Assembly: GCA_036788835.1 (NCBI GenBank)
Contig: DAIQMR010000020.1
Span: forward strand, 1-46,894
Length of the DNA stretch: 46,894 bases
Reading direction: 5' to 3'
Origin: JALCSJ01 sp036788835
GTDB taxonomy: Bacteria; Bacillota; Negativicutes; Acidaminococcales; Acidaminococcaceae
Below the pieces are notes generated by a model, which was not told the DNA's origin, made no database searches, and saw only the letters and a program-made list of their open reading frames with translations. Position 1 is the first letter of the stretch. The number at the start of each line of letters is the position of its first letter. Of the stretch, positions 8,419 through 15,631 are shown piece after piece. Both the position numbers and the translations under genes were made by a program.

Positions 8419-8433
8419 TATACTTCAAGTATA
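8419..8433. promoter_or_regulatory. Inverted repeat upstream of the ydjI-like operon
   Basis: TATACTT-C-AAGTATA is a perfect 7-bp inverted repeat 52-66 bases before ATG 8485. It overlaps a possible -10 (TATAAA, 8430-8435). An operator is plausible; the -35 is unclear. Confidence 0.35.
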
Positions 8434-8484
8434 AAGGAATACTGTTAATAGCCAGATATTAGGTAAAACTAAGGAGGAATAATT

Positions 8485-9858
8485 ATGGGATTGATTAAAG
8501 CTGCATTAGGCGCCGGCGGAGGTGTGCTGGCCGACCAGTGGAAAGAGTATTTTTATTGTGACGAATTACCACCGGATGTACTTGTGTCCAAAGGGATGAA
8601 GCGTACCAGTGAGCGCAGCAGTAATACTAGCGGCGAGCCGAATATTATTACCAATGGTTCTACCATTGCGGTAAACAACGGACAGTGCATGATTATTGTG
8701 GAGCAGGGCAAGGTTGTTGATATGAGTGCGGAGCCGGGGGTTTTCACCTACGATACTTCCACTGAGCCTTCCATTTTCGGCGGGGACTTGAAAAACGACT
8801 TGAAGGCTGTTTTCGAGCGGGTAGGCAAGCGCTTTACTATGGGCGGAGACACTGGTAAAGACCAGCGAGTTTATTATTTTAATACCAAAGAAATTGTTGG
8901 CAATAAATACGGGACTCCTAGTGCCATTCCCTTCCGGGTGGTAGATAATAACATTGGCTTGGATATGGATATTGCCATTAAATGCTTCGGGGAATATAGC
9001 TACAAGCTTGTGAACCCCATTCTTTTCTATACCAATGTCTGTGGCAACGTGGATGAGCAGTATATGCGCTCTACTATTGACGGACAGCTGAAGACAGAGC
9101 TTATGACAGCTTTGCAGCCGACTTTTGCCAAAATTTCCGAGATGGGTATACGCTACAGTGCGTTGCCAGGTCACACTCAGGAAATGGCTGACGTGCTTAA
9201 TGCTATACTAAGCGACAAATGGTCCAAGCTCCGGGGCATTGAAATTGTTTCCTTTGGTGTTAGCAGCGTGAAGGCCAGCGAAGAAGACGAAAAGATGATT
9301 AAAGAGATTCAAAGAAATGCTGCTTTCAGAAATCCCACTATGGCTGCAGCTCAGCTGGTAGGAGCGCAAGCTGATGCTATGAAGACTGCGGCTGCAAACG
9401 AAGGCACAATGGGTGCAGCTATGGGTTTTATGGGTATGAATATGGCAGGTAATGCCGGTGGCATGAATGCTAACAATTTGTTTGCCATGGGACAGGCTCA
9501 GCAAGGACAGCAAGCTCAGCCACAACAGCCTCAAACTCCACCGCCTGCGCCTCAGGGGGGAGCAGCATCCGAAACGGCAGCTGCGGCAGGCTGGACCTGT
9601 GAATGCGGACAAACAGGCAATACAGGTAAGTTCTGTGCCAACTGCGGCAAGCCTCAACCGGTAAGGGCAGAGGGCTGGACCTGTGAATGCGGTGCAGTAA
9701 ATAAAGGAAAATTCTGTGCTAATTGCGGTAAACCAAAACCGGCAGGAGTGCCGCTTTACAAGTGCGATAAATGCGGCTGGGAACCGGAAGACCCTGCTCA
9801 TCCGCCTAAATTCTGCCCTAATTGCGGAGATGTTTTTGACGATAATGATAAAAAATAG
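8485..9858 (+). CDS. ydjI: YdjI-like SPFH-domain protein with C-terminal zinc ribbons
   Basis: A 457-residue protein of the virion-core-like/SPFH group, typified by Bacillus subtilis YdjI, which is thought to work at the membrane in envelope stress. The N-terminal ~290 residues (MGLIKAALGAGGGVLADQWKEYF through IRYSALPGHTQEMADVLN to MIKEIQRNAAF) carry the SPFH-type core. A Met/Gly/Ala/Gln-rich low-complexity linker (about 300-365) follows. The C-terminus has three treble-clef or ribbon modules: CECG...CANCG (from 372), CECG...CANCG (from 400) and CDKCG...CPNCG (428-448). AAGGAGG precedes ATG. It is followed after 12 bases by the zinc-ribbon gene and then the TPM gene, matching the ydjGHI set in content but not order. 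No transmembrane helix is seen, so membrane contact would be through partners. Confidence 0.82.
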   Translation: MGLIKAALGAGGGVLADQWKEYFYCDELPPDVLVSKGMKRTSERSSNTSGEPNIITNGSTIAVNNGQCMIIVEQGKVVDMSAEPGVFTYDTSTEPSIFGGDLKNDLKAVFERVGKRFTMGGDTGKDQRVYYFNTKEIVGNKYGTPSAIPFRVVDNNIGLDMDIAIKCFGEYSYKLVNPILFYTNVCGNVDEQYMRSTIDGQLKTELMTALQPTFAKISEMGIRYSALPGHTQEMADVLNAILSDKWSKLRGIEIVSFGVSSVKASEEDEKMIKEIQRNAAFRNPTMAAAQLVGAQADAMKTAAANEGTMGAAMGFMGMNMAGNAGGMNANNLFAMGQAQQGQQAQPQQPQTPPPAPQGGAASETAAAAGWTCECGQTGNTGKFCANCGKPQPVRAEGWTCECGAVNKGKFCANCGKPKPAGVPLYKCDKCGWEPEDPAHPPKFCPNCGDVFDDNDKK

Positions 9859-9870
9859 GGGGGTGATGAT

Positions 9871-10977
9871 ATGAGTGATACCTCAGTAAGTTATAAATGT
9901 CCTTGCTGTGGAGCTCCACTAAGCTTTCTTCCCGGTCATGATAAAGTGAGCTGTGAATATTGCGGCAACGAATTTGCAGTAAAAACGGTGGAAGACTTAT
10001 ATGCTAAGCAGGAGAGTCTGGCAGCAAAAGCTGCTGCAGCCAAGGAAAGCGGCGGTTGGAAAACTGACAAAGCAGGTAGTGAATGGGGTGAGCAAGAGAC
10101 CACGGGACTTAAGAGTTTTACTTGCGAATCCTGCGGTGCGGAAATTGTAGCAGATGAGAGTACTATTGCTACAGAATGCTGCTATTGCGGCAATCCAACC
10201 ATGCTTCCCAATCGTTTTAGCGGCATGCTAAAACCGGACTATGTGATTCCTTTTAAGAAAACCAAAGAAGAGGCTGTGGCGGCTTTAAAGAGTTTCTATA
10301 AGGGAAAGAAACTTTTACCGAATGTTTTTACGGCTAACAATAGAATGGAATCCATTCAAGGGTTATATGTGCCATTTTGGCTGTTTGATTCTAAAGTAGA
10401 CGGAGCCGCGGAATTTAAGACTCATAGATCTTTAGTATATGATGATGGGAATGACACAGTAACAGAAACAAGCTATTATGATTGCCAACGGAGCGGTATG
10501 GCTGAGTTTGCTAAAATTCCTGTGGATGGCAGCACAAAAATGGATGATACTTATATGGAAAGCATCGAACCCTATGATTATTCCGAAATGCAGCCTTTCA
10601 CTACAGCATATTTGCCCGGTTATTTGGCGGAAAAATATGATGTTACGGCAGAAGATAGTACAGGCCGGGCTGATGCCAGGGTGGACAACAGCATGCTGGA
10701 TTTGTTAAGCGAAACTCTGGAAAATTATGAAGGCCAGGAATTAACCAATTCGTATGTTAATAAGCTCGACGGGGAAGTTAAGTATGCCTTGGCTCCGGTC
10801 TGGATTTTGACAACTAAATATGAAGGAACTAATTATACCTTTATGATGAATGGCCAGACAGGTAAATTTGTCGGCAAGCTGCCTATTGATCAAGGAAAGC
10901 TGAAAAAATACAGAATAATGTCTTTTGTGGGTGTTTTTGTGGTTGCTTTTGCCTTGCTGTACGGAATTTTAGGTTAG
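9871..10977 (+). CDS. ydjG: YdjG-like zinc-ribbon membrane protein
   Basis: A 368-residue protein. The N-terminus has a zinc ribbon, CPCCG then CEYCG (within residues 1-40), and a second pair, CESCG and CCYCG, near 88-110. A long soluble middle domain follows, with motifs such as YVIPFKKTKEEAV and GLYVPFWLFD that are typical of TFIIB-type zinc-ribbon proteins related to B. subtilis YdjG. A single hydrophobic helix (about 347-366, IMSFVGVFVVAFALLYGILG) ends the protein, so it is tail-anchored. GGGGGGTGATGAT precedes ATG. It is flanked by ydjI-like and ydjH-like genes with short gaps (12 and 16 bases), a clear operon. The biochemical role is not known. Confidence 0.8.
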   Translation: MSDTSVSYKCPCCGAPLSFLPGHDKVSCEYCGNEFAVKTVEDLYAKQESLAAKAAAAKESGGWKTDKAGSEWGEQETTGLKSFTCESCGAEIVADESTIATECCYCGNPTMLPNRFSGMLKPDYVIPFKKTKEEAVAALKSFYKGKKLLPNVFTANNRMESIQGLYVPFWLFDSKVDGAAEFKTHRSLVYDDGNDTVTETSYYDCQRSGMAEFAKIPVDGSTKMDDTYMESIEPYDYSEMQPFTTAYLPGYLAEKYDVTAEDSTGRADARVDNSMLDLLSETLENYEGQELTNSYVNKLDGEVKYALAPVWILTTKYEGTNYTFMMNGQTGKFVGKLPIDQGKLKKYRIMSFVGVFVVAFALLYGILG

Positions 10978-10993
10978 GTCAGGGGGAGATAAT

Positions 10994-11764
10994 ATGAAAA
11001 AATTATTTAAAATATTACTTTTGACTTTGACCTTGTGCCTGGCTATGACCACGGCCTGGGCTGCCAAAGCACAGGAAATGGCGGATAGCGCCAATGTTTT
11101 GACTCCTGTCCAGAAGACTAAAATAACCCAGCAAATGCAGGAAATATTTAAGAAACATCAGGTGCGGGTTGCTTTTGTCACTATTAACAAGGATGTTAAG
11201 GTTAAAGCAGGACAATTTGCCAATGGTCTTTTGGATAAGGTCTATAATGATGGGCCTAAAGGTAATATGGTGTTTTATATAAATACCACAACAAGAGACT
11301 GGTATATTGCCACTGATAAAAAAGTCAAAGGCATGATTACCGATGATTATGGTATTAATGCTTTGGGACAAAAGCTGGTTCCTGCTTTAAAAAAAGGTGA
11401 TTACAATGGTGCCTGCGAGAACTTCTTAAAAGGGACAGATGAATTTCTGACCTATTATGAGAAAAACGGCAAGCCTATGACTGAGGGAGGAACCAATCCT
11501 CTTATGCTATTAGGCGGTGCCCTGCTGGCAGGCATAATTGCCGCTTTTGCCTATGGTTCATATCTAAAGGGAACTATGAGCAATGTGGTACCTGCGGCAG
11601 AAGCAAGCTATTATATGGTAGAAGATAGTTTTGTTTTGGAAAACAGTATGGATACCTTTCTCTATACTACTTTTGCCAGAGTCCCTAAAGCACAAAGCAA
11701 TGAGAATACAGTCACAGAATCTTCCGCCGATGACGACCATGGCGGCGGTGGCGGCAAGTTCTAA
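10994..11764 (+). CDS. ydjH: YdjH-like exported TPM-domain membrane protein
   Basis: A 256-residue protein with a signal peptide (1-23, AWA-A) and a TPM domain (about 28-155). The domain opens MADSANVLTPVQKTKITQQM, the usual start, and contains VAFVTINKDV and MVFYINTTTRDWYIATD. A transmembrane segment lies at about 170-192. The cytoplasmic tail ends in DDHGGGGGKF, the Gly-rich C-terminus typical of this family. TPM domains are linked to membrane-complex quality control (e.g. photosystem II repair) and some have phosphatase activity; which applies here is unknown. Last gene of the ydjI-ydjG-ydjH-like operon, followed by hairpins at 11765-11783 and 11803-11857. Confidence 0.82.
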   Translation: MKKLFKILLLTLTLCLAMTTAWAAKAQEMADSANVLTPVQKTKITQQMQEIFKKHQVRVAFVTINKDVKVKAGQFANGLLDKVYNDGPKGNMVFYINTTTRDWYIATDKKVKGMITDDYGINALGQKLVPALKKGDYNGACENFLKGTDEFLTYYEKNGKPMTEGGTNPLMLLGGALLAGIIAAFAYGSYLKGTMSNVVPAAEASYYMVEDSFVLENSMDTFLYTTFARVPKAQSNENTVTESSADDDHGGGGGKF

Positions 11765-11802
11765 GCAGGGGAACGGGTCCTGCCAACTTTTGTAAAACAG
11801 GG

Positions 11803-11857
11803 AAAAGGTCTGACATAGCAATGGGGAAAATGCAACCCATTACTATGCAGGCCTTTT
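11803..11857 (+). terminator. Probable terminator after the ydj-like operon
   Basis: AAAAGGTCTGACATAG and CTATGCAGGCCTTTT form an imperfect long stem, with an inner AATGGG/CCCATT stem, ending in TTTT. A small GCAGG/CCTGC hairpin at 11765-11783 precedes it. The rest of the 489-base gap to 12254 holds a tRNA with its terminator and promoter; 11862-11974 shows nothing recognisable. Confidence 0.65.
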
Positions 11858-11974
11858 CTCTGCTTGAAATAACTTGCCTTAATAGGGTACAATAAAGCTA
11901 CATATATACAGTGGGGATGAATAGATTTTAAGAAACAAATTGTTGGCGGGAGTCTTACCCTTGCTTTTTAGAGC

Positions 11975-12004
11975 AAAAAAAGAGGACCGCTAAAAGCGAT
12001 CCTC
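11975..12004 (-). terminator. Terminator of tRNA-Arg
   Basis: On the minus strand GAGGATCGC, loop TTTTA, GCGGTCCTC (one G-U pair) is followed by seven T. It lies 14 bases beyond the encoded CCA end of the tRNA. Confidence 0.9.
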
Positions 12005-12017
12005 GGTATGTTTTAAA

Positions 12018-12094
<77 letters not shown>

Positions 12095-12111
12095 ACAATA
12101 GAACAAGAAAT

Positions 12112-12140
12112 ATTATATAGGCAAATAGGGCGTTTGTCAA
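12112..12140 (-). promoter_or_regulatory. Sigma-70 promoter of tRNA-Arg
   Basis: Minus-strand TTGACA (12140-12135), 17-base spacer, TATAAT (12117-12112), a perfect consensus promoter ending 18 bases before the tRNA 5' end. Confidence 0.92.
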
Positions 12141-12195
12141 TAGAAACAGTTAAGGTATGTTAAGCTGTCCGGATTCGGTATGACAAAGGAATTTC

Positions 12196-12225
12196 TTGTC
12201 AAATACGCCTATACTGTGTTATTGT
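12196..12225 (+). promoter_or_regulatory. Possible promoter of the GT39 gene
   Basis: TTGTCA (12196-12201), 18 bases, TATTGT (12220-12225). The -35 overlaps a near-palindrome GACAAAGGAATTTCTTGTC. The match is moderate. Confidence 0.4.
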
Positions 12226-12307
12226 ATTAGAGTATGATGTATGCAAAAAAGTCATGGACAGAGCCTTTTTGGTAGAGCAAGAAAATTTTCTATGGGAGAA
12301 ATACAAT

Positions 12308-13930
12308 ATGAAAAAGCAATACTGGGTAATTTTTTGGTTAGCGGCCATTCTTTTATTGTTTTTTAACAATGGGTCACTTCCTATTACCGACAGCGTAGAG
12401 TCTAATTATTCGCTAACAGCAAAGGAAATGGTATTAAGCGGGGATTGGATCTCCCCTCAGATTTACGGCAGATATTGGTTTGATAAACCGATTATGTCCT
12501 ATTGGCTTATTGCTTTAGGTTTCAAGATTTTTGGCTTTACGGAATTCGGCGCTAGATTCTTTCCGGCCCTATCGGGTCTGGCGGGAATGGGTTTAACAGT
12601 ATGGGGGGCCAAAAAGCTTTATTCTGAGAAAGTAGCGTTTCTCAGTGGGGTTATGCTCTTAACCACTTTGGAATTTTTCACCATATCCAAATCTATTTTA
12701 ACAGATGGCATGCTGTTTTTCTTCTTTAACGGATCACTATTGTTTTTCTTTCTGGCTTATCGGGGAGAGAATAAAAACTACTATTATGGTACATATATTT
12801 TTTCTGGGTTGGCAACATTAACCAAAGGACCTATCGGCTTTTTGCTGCCTGGTTTGATTCTAGTCCTCTTCCTTATTTGGGAGAAAAATTGGCGGGAACT
12901 TGGTAAGGCAAAGCTGCTTACAGGCACGCTTTTATTTCTGCTGGTAGCAGGGCCTTGGTACGGAATTATGTTCCACCTCCATCCGGATTTTTACGGGCAG
13001 TTCTTTGGCACTCATAATTTTCTGCGGGCTACAGTTTCCGAACATCCAAGGGATAACGTAATCTATTACTACACAGCCATTAATTTTTTGGCTAGTTTTG
13101 CCTGGATTGGTTTTTTGCCCGGGGCGATAAAGCATATTATCCGTAGTCAGGGAAAATGGGCTATGCCTCAACCACGGGAGAAATTCATGCTGCTGTGGGT
13201 ATTTGTCATTTTCTTTTTCTACCAAAACATGGCTACTAAATATATTACCTATACCTATCCGATTTTGCTGCCTTTGGCATATTTGTTGGCATCTTATGTG
13301 GCAGAAGAACAAGACCGGTTAAATTTCAAGGGAGCTTTGGGAGTCAATGTCTTTGTCTATATCGCTCTGGTGGCTGCGGCTTTCTGGTTTCCCACCGATT
13401 CTCCCGATACTCTGGCCAATGGAGAAAGCACGGTTGTTTTAACCACAGTATGTTTTTTAATTATTGCTTACGCCTGTTACAGCAGAACTAAGGGAGCACC
13501 TTGGTGCAAAACTATTGGGCTGATTGCCTTGCCTGCTTATTTGTTTGCCTTGGTTGGCATAAAAATTCTGGCTGAACCTATAATGTATAATTCTTCAGCC
13601 ATCTATGCCGCACAGTACATTAATGCCAATATTCCCAAAGGTGTACCGGTTTATTCTTTTGGAGATTATCCCACTTCAGGAGTATTTTATTCCGGCCGTA
13701 CCATTAAAGATATTGTAGATGACAAGGAAGAAGATAAAATGAAACCAACGGGTTTTAGCTGGAATGATAAAAATGTTATGCCGTTAATTGGTGCCAGCGA
13801 AATACGGGGCAAGAAAAACCTAGCCATTCTCATGAAAAACAGATTTGCAGAGGGTTTACCAAAAAAAGTACCGGGAGATTGGAAAATAAAAAAACTGCAG
13901 GGAATATGGTGGATAGCAACACCTAAGTGA
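12308..13930 (+). CDS. GT39 (ArnT/PMT-type) membrane glycosyltransferase
   Basis: A 540-residue polytopic membrane protein predicted to move a sugar from a lipid carrier to an acceptor on the outer face of the membrane. ATG 12308 (MKKQYWVIF) is preferred: GGGAGA lies eight bases upstream, while the ATG at 12254 has no SD. The N-terminal catalytic loop reads PITDSVESNYSLTAKEM, with the Asp/Glu pair seen at this place in ArnT-like enzymes, followed by GDWISPQIYGRYWFDKPIMSY, whose WFDKP block is a family hallmark. About ten or more hydrophobic segments follow, including the LTKGPIGFLLPG motif, and a soluble C-terminal domain begins near residue 420. The acceptor (lipid A, glycan or protein) cannot be told; in a diderm Negativicute lipid A modification is one option. 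Confidence 0.85.
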   Translation: MKKQYWVIFWLAAILLLFFNNGSLPITDSVESNYSLTAKEMVLSGDWISPQIYGRYWFDKPIMSYWLIALGFKIFGFTEFGARFFPALSGLAGMGLTVWGAKKLYSEKVAFLSGVMLLTTLEFFTISKSILTDGMLFFFFNGSLLFFFLAYRGENKNYYYGTYIFSGLATLTKGPIGFLLPGLILVLFLIWEKNWRELGKAKLLTGTLLFLLVAGPWYGIMFHLHPDFYGQFFGTHNFLRATVSEHPRDNVIYYYTAINFLASFAWIGFLPGAIKHIIRSQGKWAMPQPREKFMLLWVFVIFFFYQNMATKYITYTYPILLPLAYLLASYVAEEQDRLNFKGALGVNVFVYIALVAAAFWFPTDSPDTLANGESTVVLTTVCFLIIAYACYSRTKGAPWCKTIGLIALPAYLFALVGIKILAEPIMYNSSAIYAAQYINANIPKGVPVYSFGDYPTSGVFYSGRTIKDIVDDKEEDKMKPTGFSWNDKNVMPLIGASEIRGKKNLAILMKNRFAEGLPKKVPGDWKIKKLQGIWWIATPK

Positions 13931-14002
13931 CAGATTCCCACTACAGAGGTAGGGGTATTCTCGACAATGGTTGGATATAAAAAGTTAAAGGAGAACATTT
14001 GT

Positions 14003-14485
14003 ATGTCTACCGATGATATAGAACAGTATTTAGCAACACATACATATATTGCCTTTCGTGTGAGCAAGGCTGAATTGGAGCAGGGCATCACGGGACGGTA
14101 TTTTGATTTACTGTCTTTTGTAGGTCAGCACAAAGAATATGCGGGTAAGTTTTGCGGAGAATTCGCCCTGGAATTTGCGGGCTACACCCCTCAGGAAATC
14201 TGGCAGGGCAAAGAAACACGCAGTTTTGTTCGCAGATTGAATGCGGAATTTCCCTTCATGTTTTATTTAGCCGAAAAACAGGGCCCCACGCTGAAACTCC
14301 TTACCATTTTGGAATGTTCTGAGGGCAAACTGACCGGAGACAATCTGGCCCTAAATGAGAAAAAATTCGGAACGTACCTTAAAGCTCAATTAGAAGGTAT
14401 CATAAACACTTGCCAATGGGTAGGCTACAGCCCGGAAGAGGCACAGGCCCTGGTGGATCAGGTCTATAAATATTTTAATATCTAG
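14003..14485 (+). CDS. Conserved-looking cytoplasmic protein of unknown function
   Basis: A 160-residue soluble protein. ATG 14003 (MSTDDIEQYLATH) has AAAGGAG about nine bases upstream and is preferred over ATG 13967. The composition is helical, with aromatic-rich stretches (FPFMFYLAEKQ), no signal peptide, no membrane segment, and no motif I recognise. It lies between the glycosyltransferase and the glyQS T-box leader. The gap to the glycosyltransferase stop is 72 bases without a clear terminator, so co-transcription is possible. A real gene is supported by its SD, codon use like the neighbours and no competing frame. Confidence 0.6.
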   Translation: MSTDDIEQYLATHTYIAFRVSKAELEQGITGRYFDLLSFVGQHKEYAGKFCGEFALEFAGYTPQEIWQGKETRSFVRRLNAEFPFMFYLAEKQGPTLKLLTILECSEGKLTGDNLALNEKKFGTYLKAQLEGIINTCQWVGYSPEEAQALVDQVYKYFNI

Positions 14486-14551
14486 AGATACGGACAAAGA
14501 CTGAGTCATTTCCGGAGGGATGTATAAACTACCCATATTTTACTCTTGAGC

Positions 14552-14580
14552 TTGACAAAAAGGTGGCAGTTTGCTATATT
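14552..14580 (+). promoter_or_regulatory. Promoter of the glyQS T-box leader
   Basis: TTGACA (14552-14557), exactly 17 bases, TATATT (14575-14580). Transcription would start near 14587, placing the whole T-box leader downstream. Confidence 0.85.
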
Positions 14581-14586
14581 TCATAG

Positions 14587-14740
14587 GTAAGCGATGAAAG
14601 GGGTGGCGCCCCGGAGCAGAGATGATATCACCAAAGAGGCTGCTATAGCAGCAAGCAGGGTGGAACCGCGGAAGCTAAACTCCCGTCCCTGTAATATAGA
14701 TAATTCCTATCTATGTTACAGAGATGGGAGTTTTTATTTA
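14587..14740 (+). promoter_or_regulatory. Glycine T-box riboswitch upstream of glyQS
   Basis: The T-box motif AGGGTGGAACCGCGG is at 14657-14671; its TGGA would pair with the UCCA end of uncharged tRNA-Gly. A strong terminator follows (arms 14680-14697 and 14713-14730, then five T). The hairpin GCTGC-TATA-GCAGC (14639-14652) looks like Stem III. Uncharged tRNA-Gly would stabilise the antiterminator and switch on glyQS. From the predicted start only about 70 bases precede the T-box motif, so Stem I is unusually short. Gly codons (GGC) occur in 14601-14612, but the specifier is not fixed. Confidence 0.9.
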
Positions 14741-14752
14741 GGAGGAGAAAAA

Positions 14753-15631
14753 ATGGACTTTCAAACGATTATTTTAAATCTGCAAGCCTATTGGGCAAAG
14801 CAAAAATGCATTATGGCTCAGCCCTATGACATTGAAAAGGGAGCAGGAACTATGAACCCTGCCACTTTCTTGTCTGTTTTGGGACCGGAGCCCTGGAATG
14901 TGTGCTACGTCGAACCTTCCAGACGTCCTGCGGACGGACGCTATGGGGACAATCCTAACAGATTGTACCAGCATCATCAATTTCAGTTGATTATGCAGCC
15001 GTCACCGGCCAATATTCAGGAAATGTACCTGGAAAGTCTGGAAGAACTGGGTATTCATGCTGCTGAGCACGATATCCGTTTCGTAGAGGACAACTGGGAA
15101 TCTCCCACTTTGGGAGCATGGGGAATGGGCTGGGAAGTGTGGCTGGATGGCATGGAAATCACTCAATTCACTTTCTTCCAACAGGTAGGCAGTATCGATA
15201 TTAAACCTGTGGCTGTAGAAATCACGTATGGATTAGAACGGTTGGCCATGTATATTCAGGGAGTGGAAAATGTTTACGATATTCAGTGGGTAGGTAATAT
15301 TACCTATGGTGATGTTTTCCACACCAATGAAGTTGAACAGTCCACTTATAGTTTTGATGTGGCAGATACGGATTTGCTTTTTGATTTGTTCAATAAATAC
15401 GAAAAAGAAGCAAAGCGGGTCATTGAGCTGGGCTATGTGCGTCCTGCCTATGATTACGTTTTGAAATGCTCTCATACTTTCAATTTGCTGGATTCCCGGG
15501 GGGCCATCAGCGTCAGCGAACGTACTGCCTATATCGGCAGGGTGCGCGCCATGGCTAGATTGTGCGCAGCTGCTTACGTAGAGCAGCGTAAGGAAATGGG
15601 CTATCCACTTTTGAAAAGAGGTGCTAAATAA
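14753..15631 (+). CDS. glyQ: Glycyl-tRNA synthetase alpha subunit
   Basis: The class II alpha chain of the bacterial alpha2beta2 glycyl-tRNA synthetase, which carries the aminoacylation site for Gly, ATP and the tRNA acceptor end. ATG 14753 (MDFQTIILNLQAYW) follows GGAGGAG and gives 292 residues, the usual length; an upstream in-frame ATG at 14594 lies inside the T-box RNA and is not the start. Diagnostic segments are GAGTMNPATFLSVLGPEPW, VEPSRRPADGRYGDNPNR, YQHHQFQLIMQPSP and ITYGLERLAMYIQGV. Its TAA overlaps the glyS ATG by one base, so the subunits are translationally coupled. Expression is controlled by the T-box. Confidence 0.98.
   Translation: MDFQTIILNLQAYWAKQKCIMAQPYDIEKGAGTMNPATFLSVLGPEPWNVCYVEPSRRPADGRYGDNPNRLYQHHQFQLIMQPSPANIQEMYLESLEELGIHAAEHDIRFVEDNWESPTLGAWGMGWEVWLDGMEITQFTFFQQVGSIDIKPVAVEITYGLERLAMYIQGVENVYDIQWVGNITYGDVFHTNEVEQSTYSFDVADTDLLFDLFNKYEKEAKRVIELGYVRPAYDYVLKCSHTFNLLDSRGAISVSERTAYIGRVRAMARLCAAAYVEQRKEMGYPLLKRGAK

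Noticed and set aside
8566..9174. 202-codon minus-strand ORF inside the ydjI-like gene
   Set aside because: Shadow of a well-supported plus-strand gene; no recognisable protein or SD.
9208..9801. 197-codon minus-strand ORF inside the ydjI-like gene
   Set aside because: Shadow of the zinc-ribbon region; Cys/Ser/Arg-rich noise composition.
12254..12307. Longer N-terminus for the GT39 protein
   Set aside because: No SD before 12254, while 12308 has one; the extra 18 residues are not part of the family start.
14594..14752. N-terminal extension of glyQ by 53 codons
   Set aside because: The extra codons translate the T-box RNA and its terminator; the SD and family alignment place the start at 14753.
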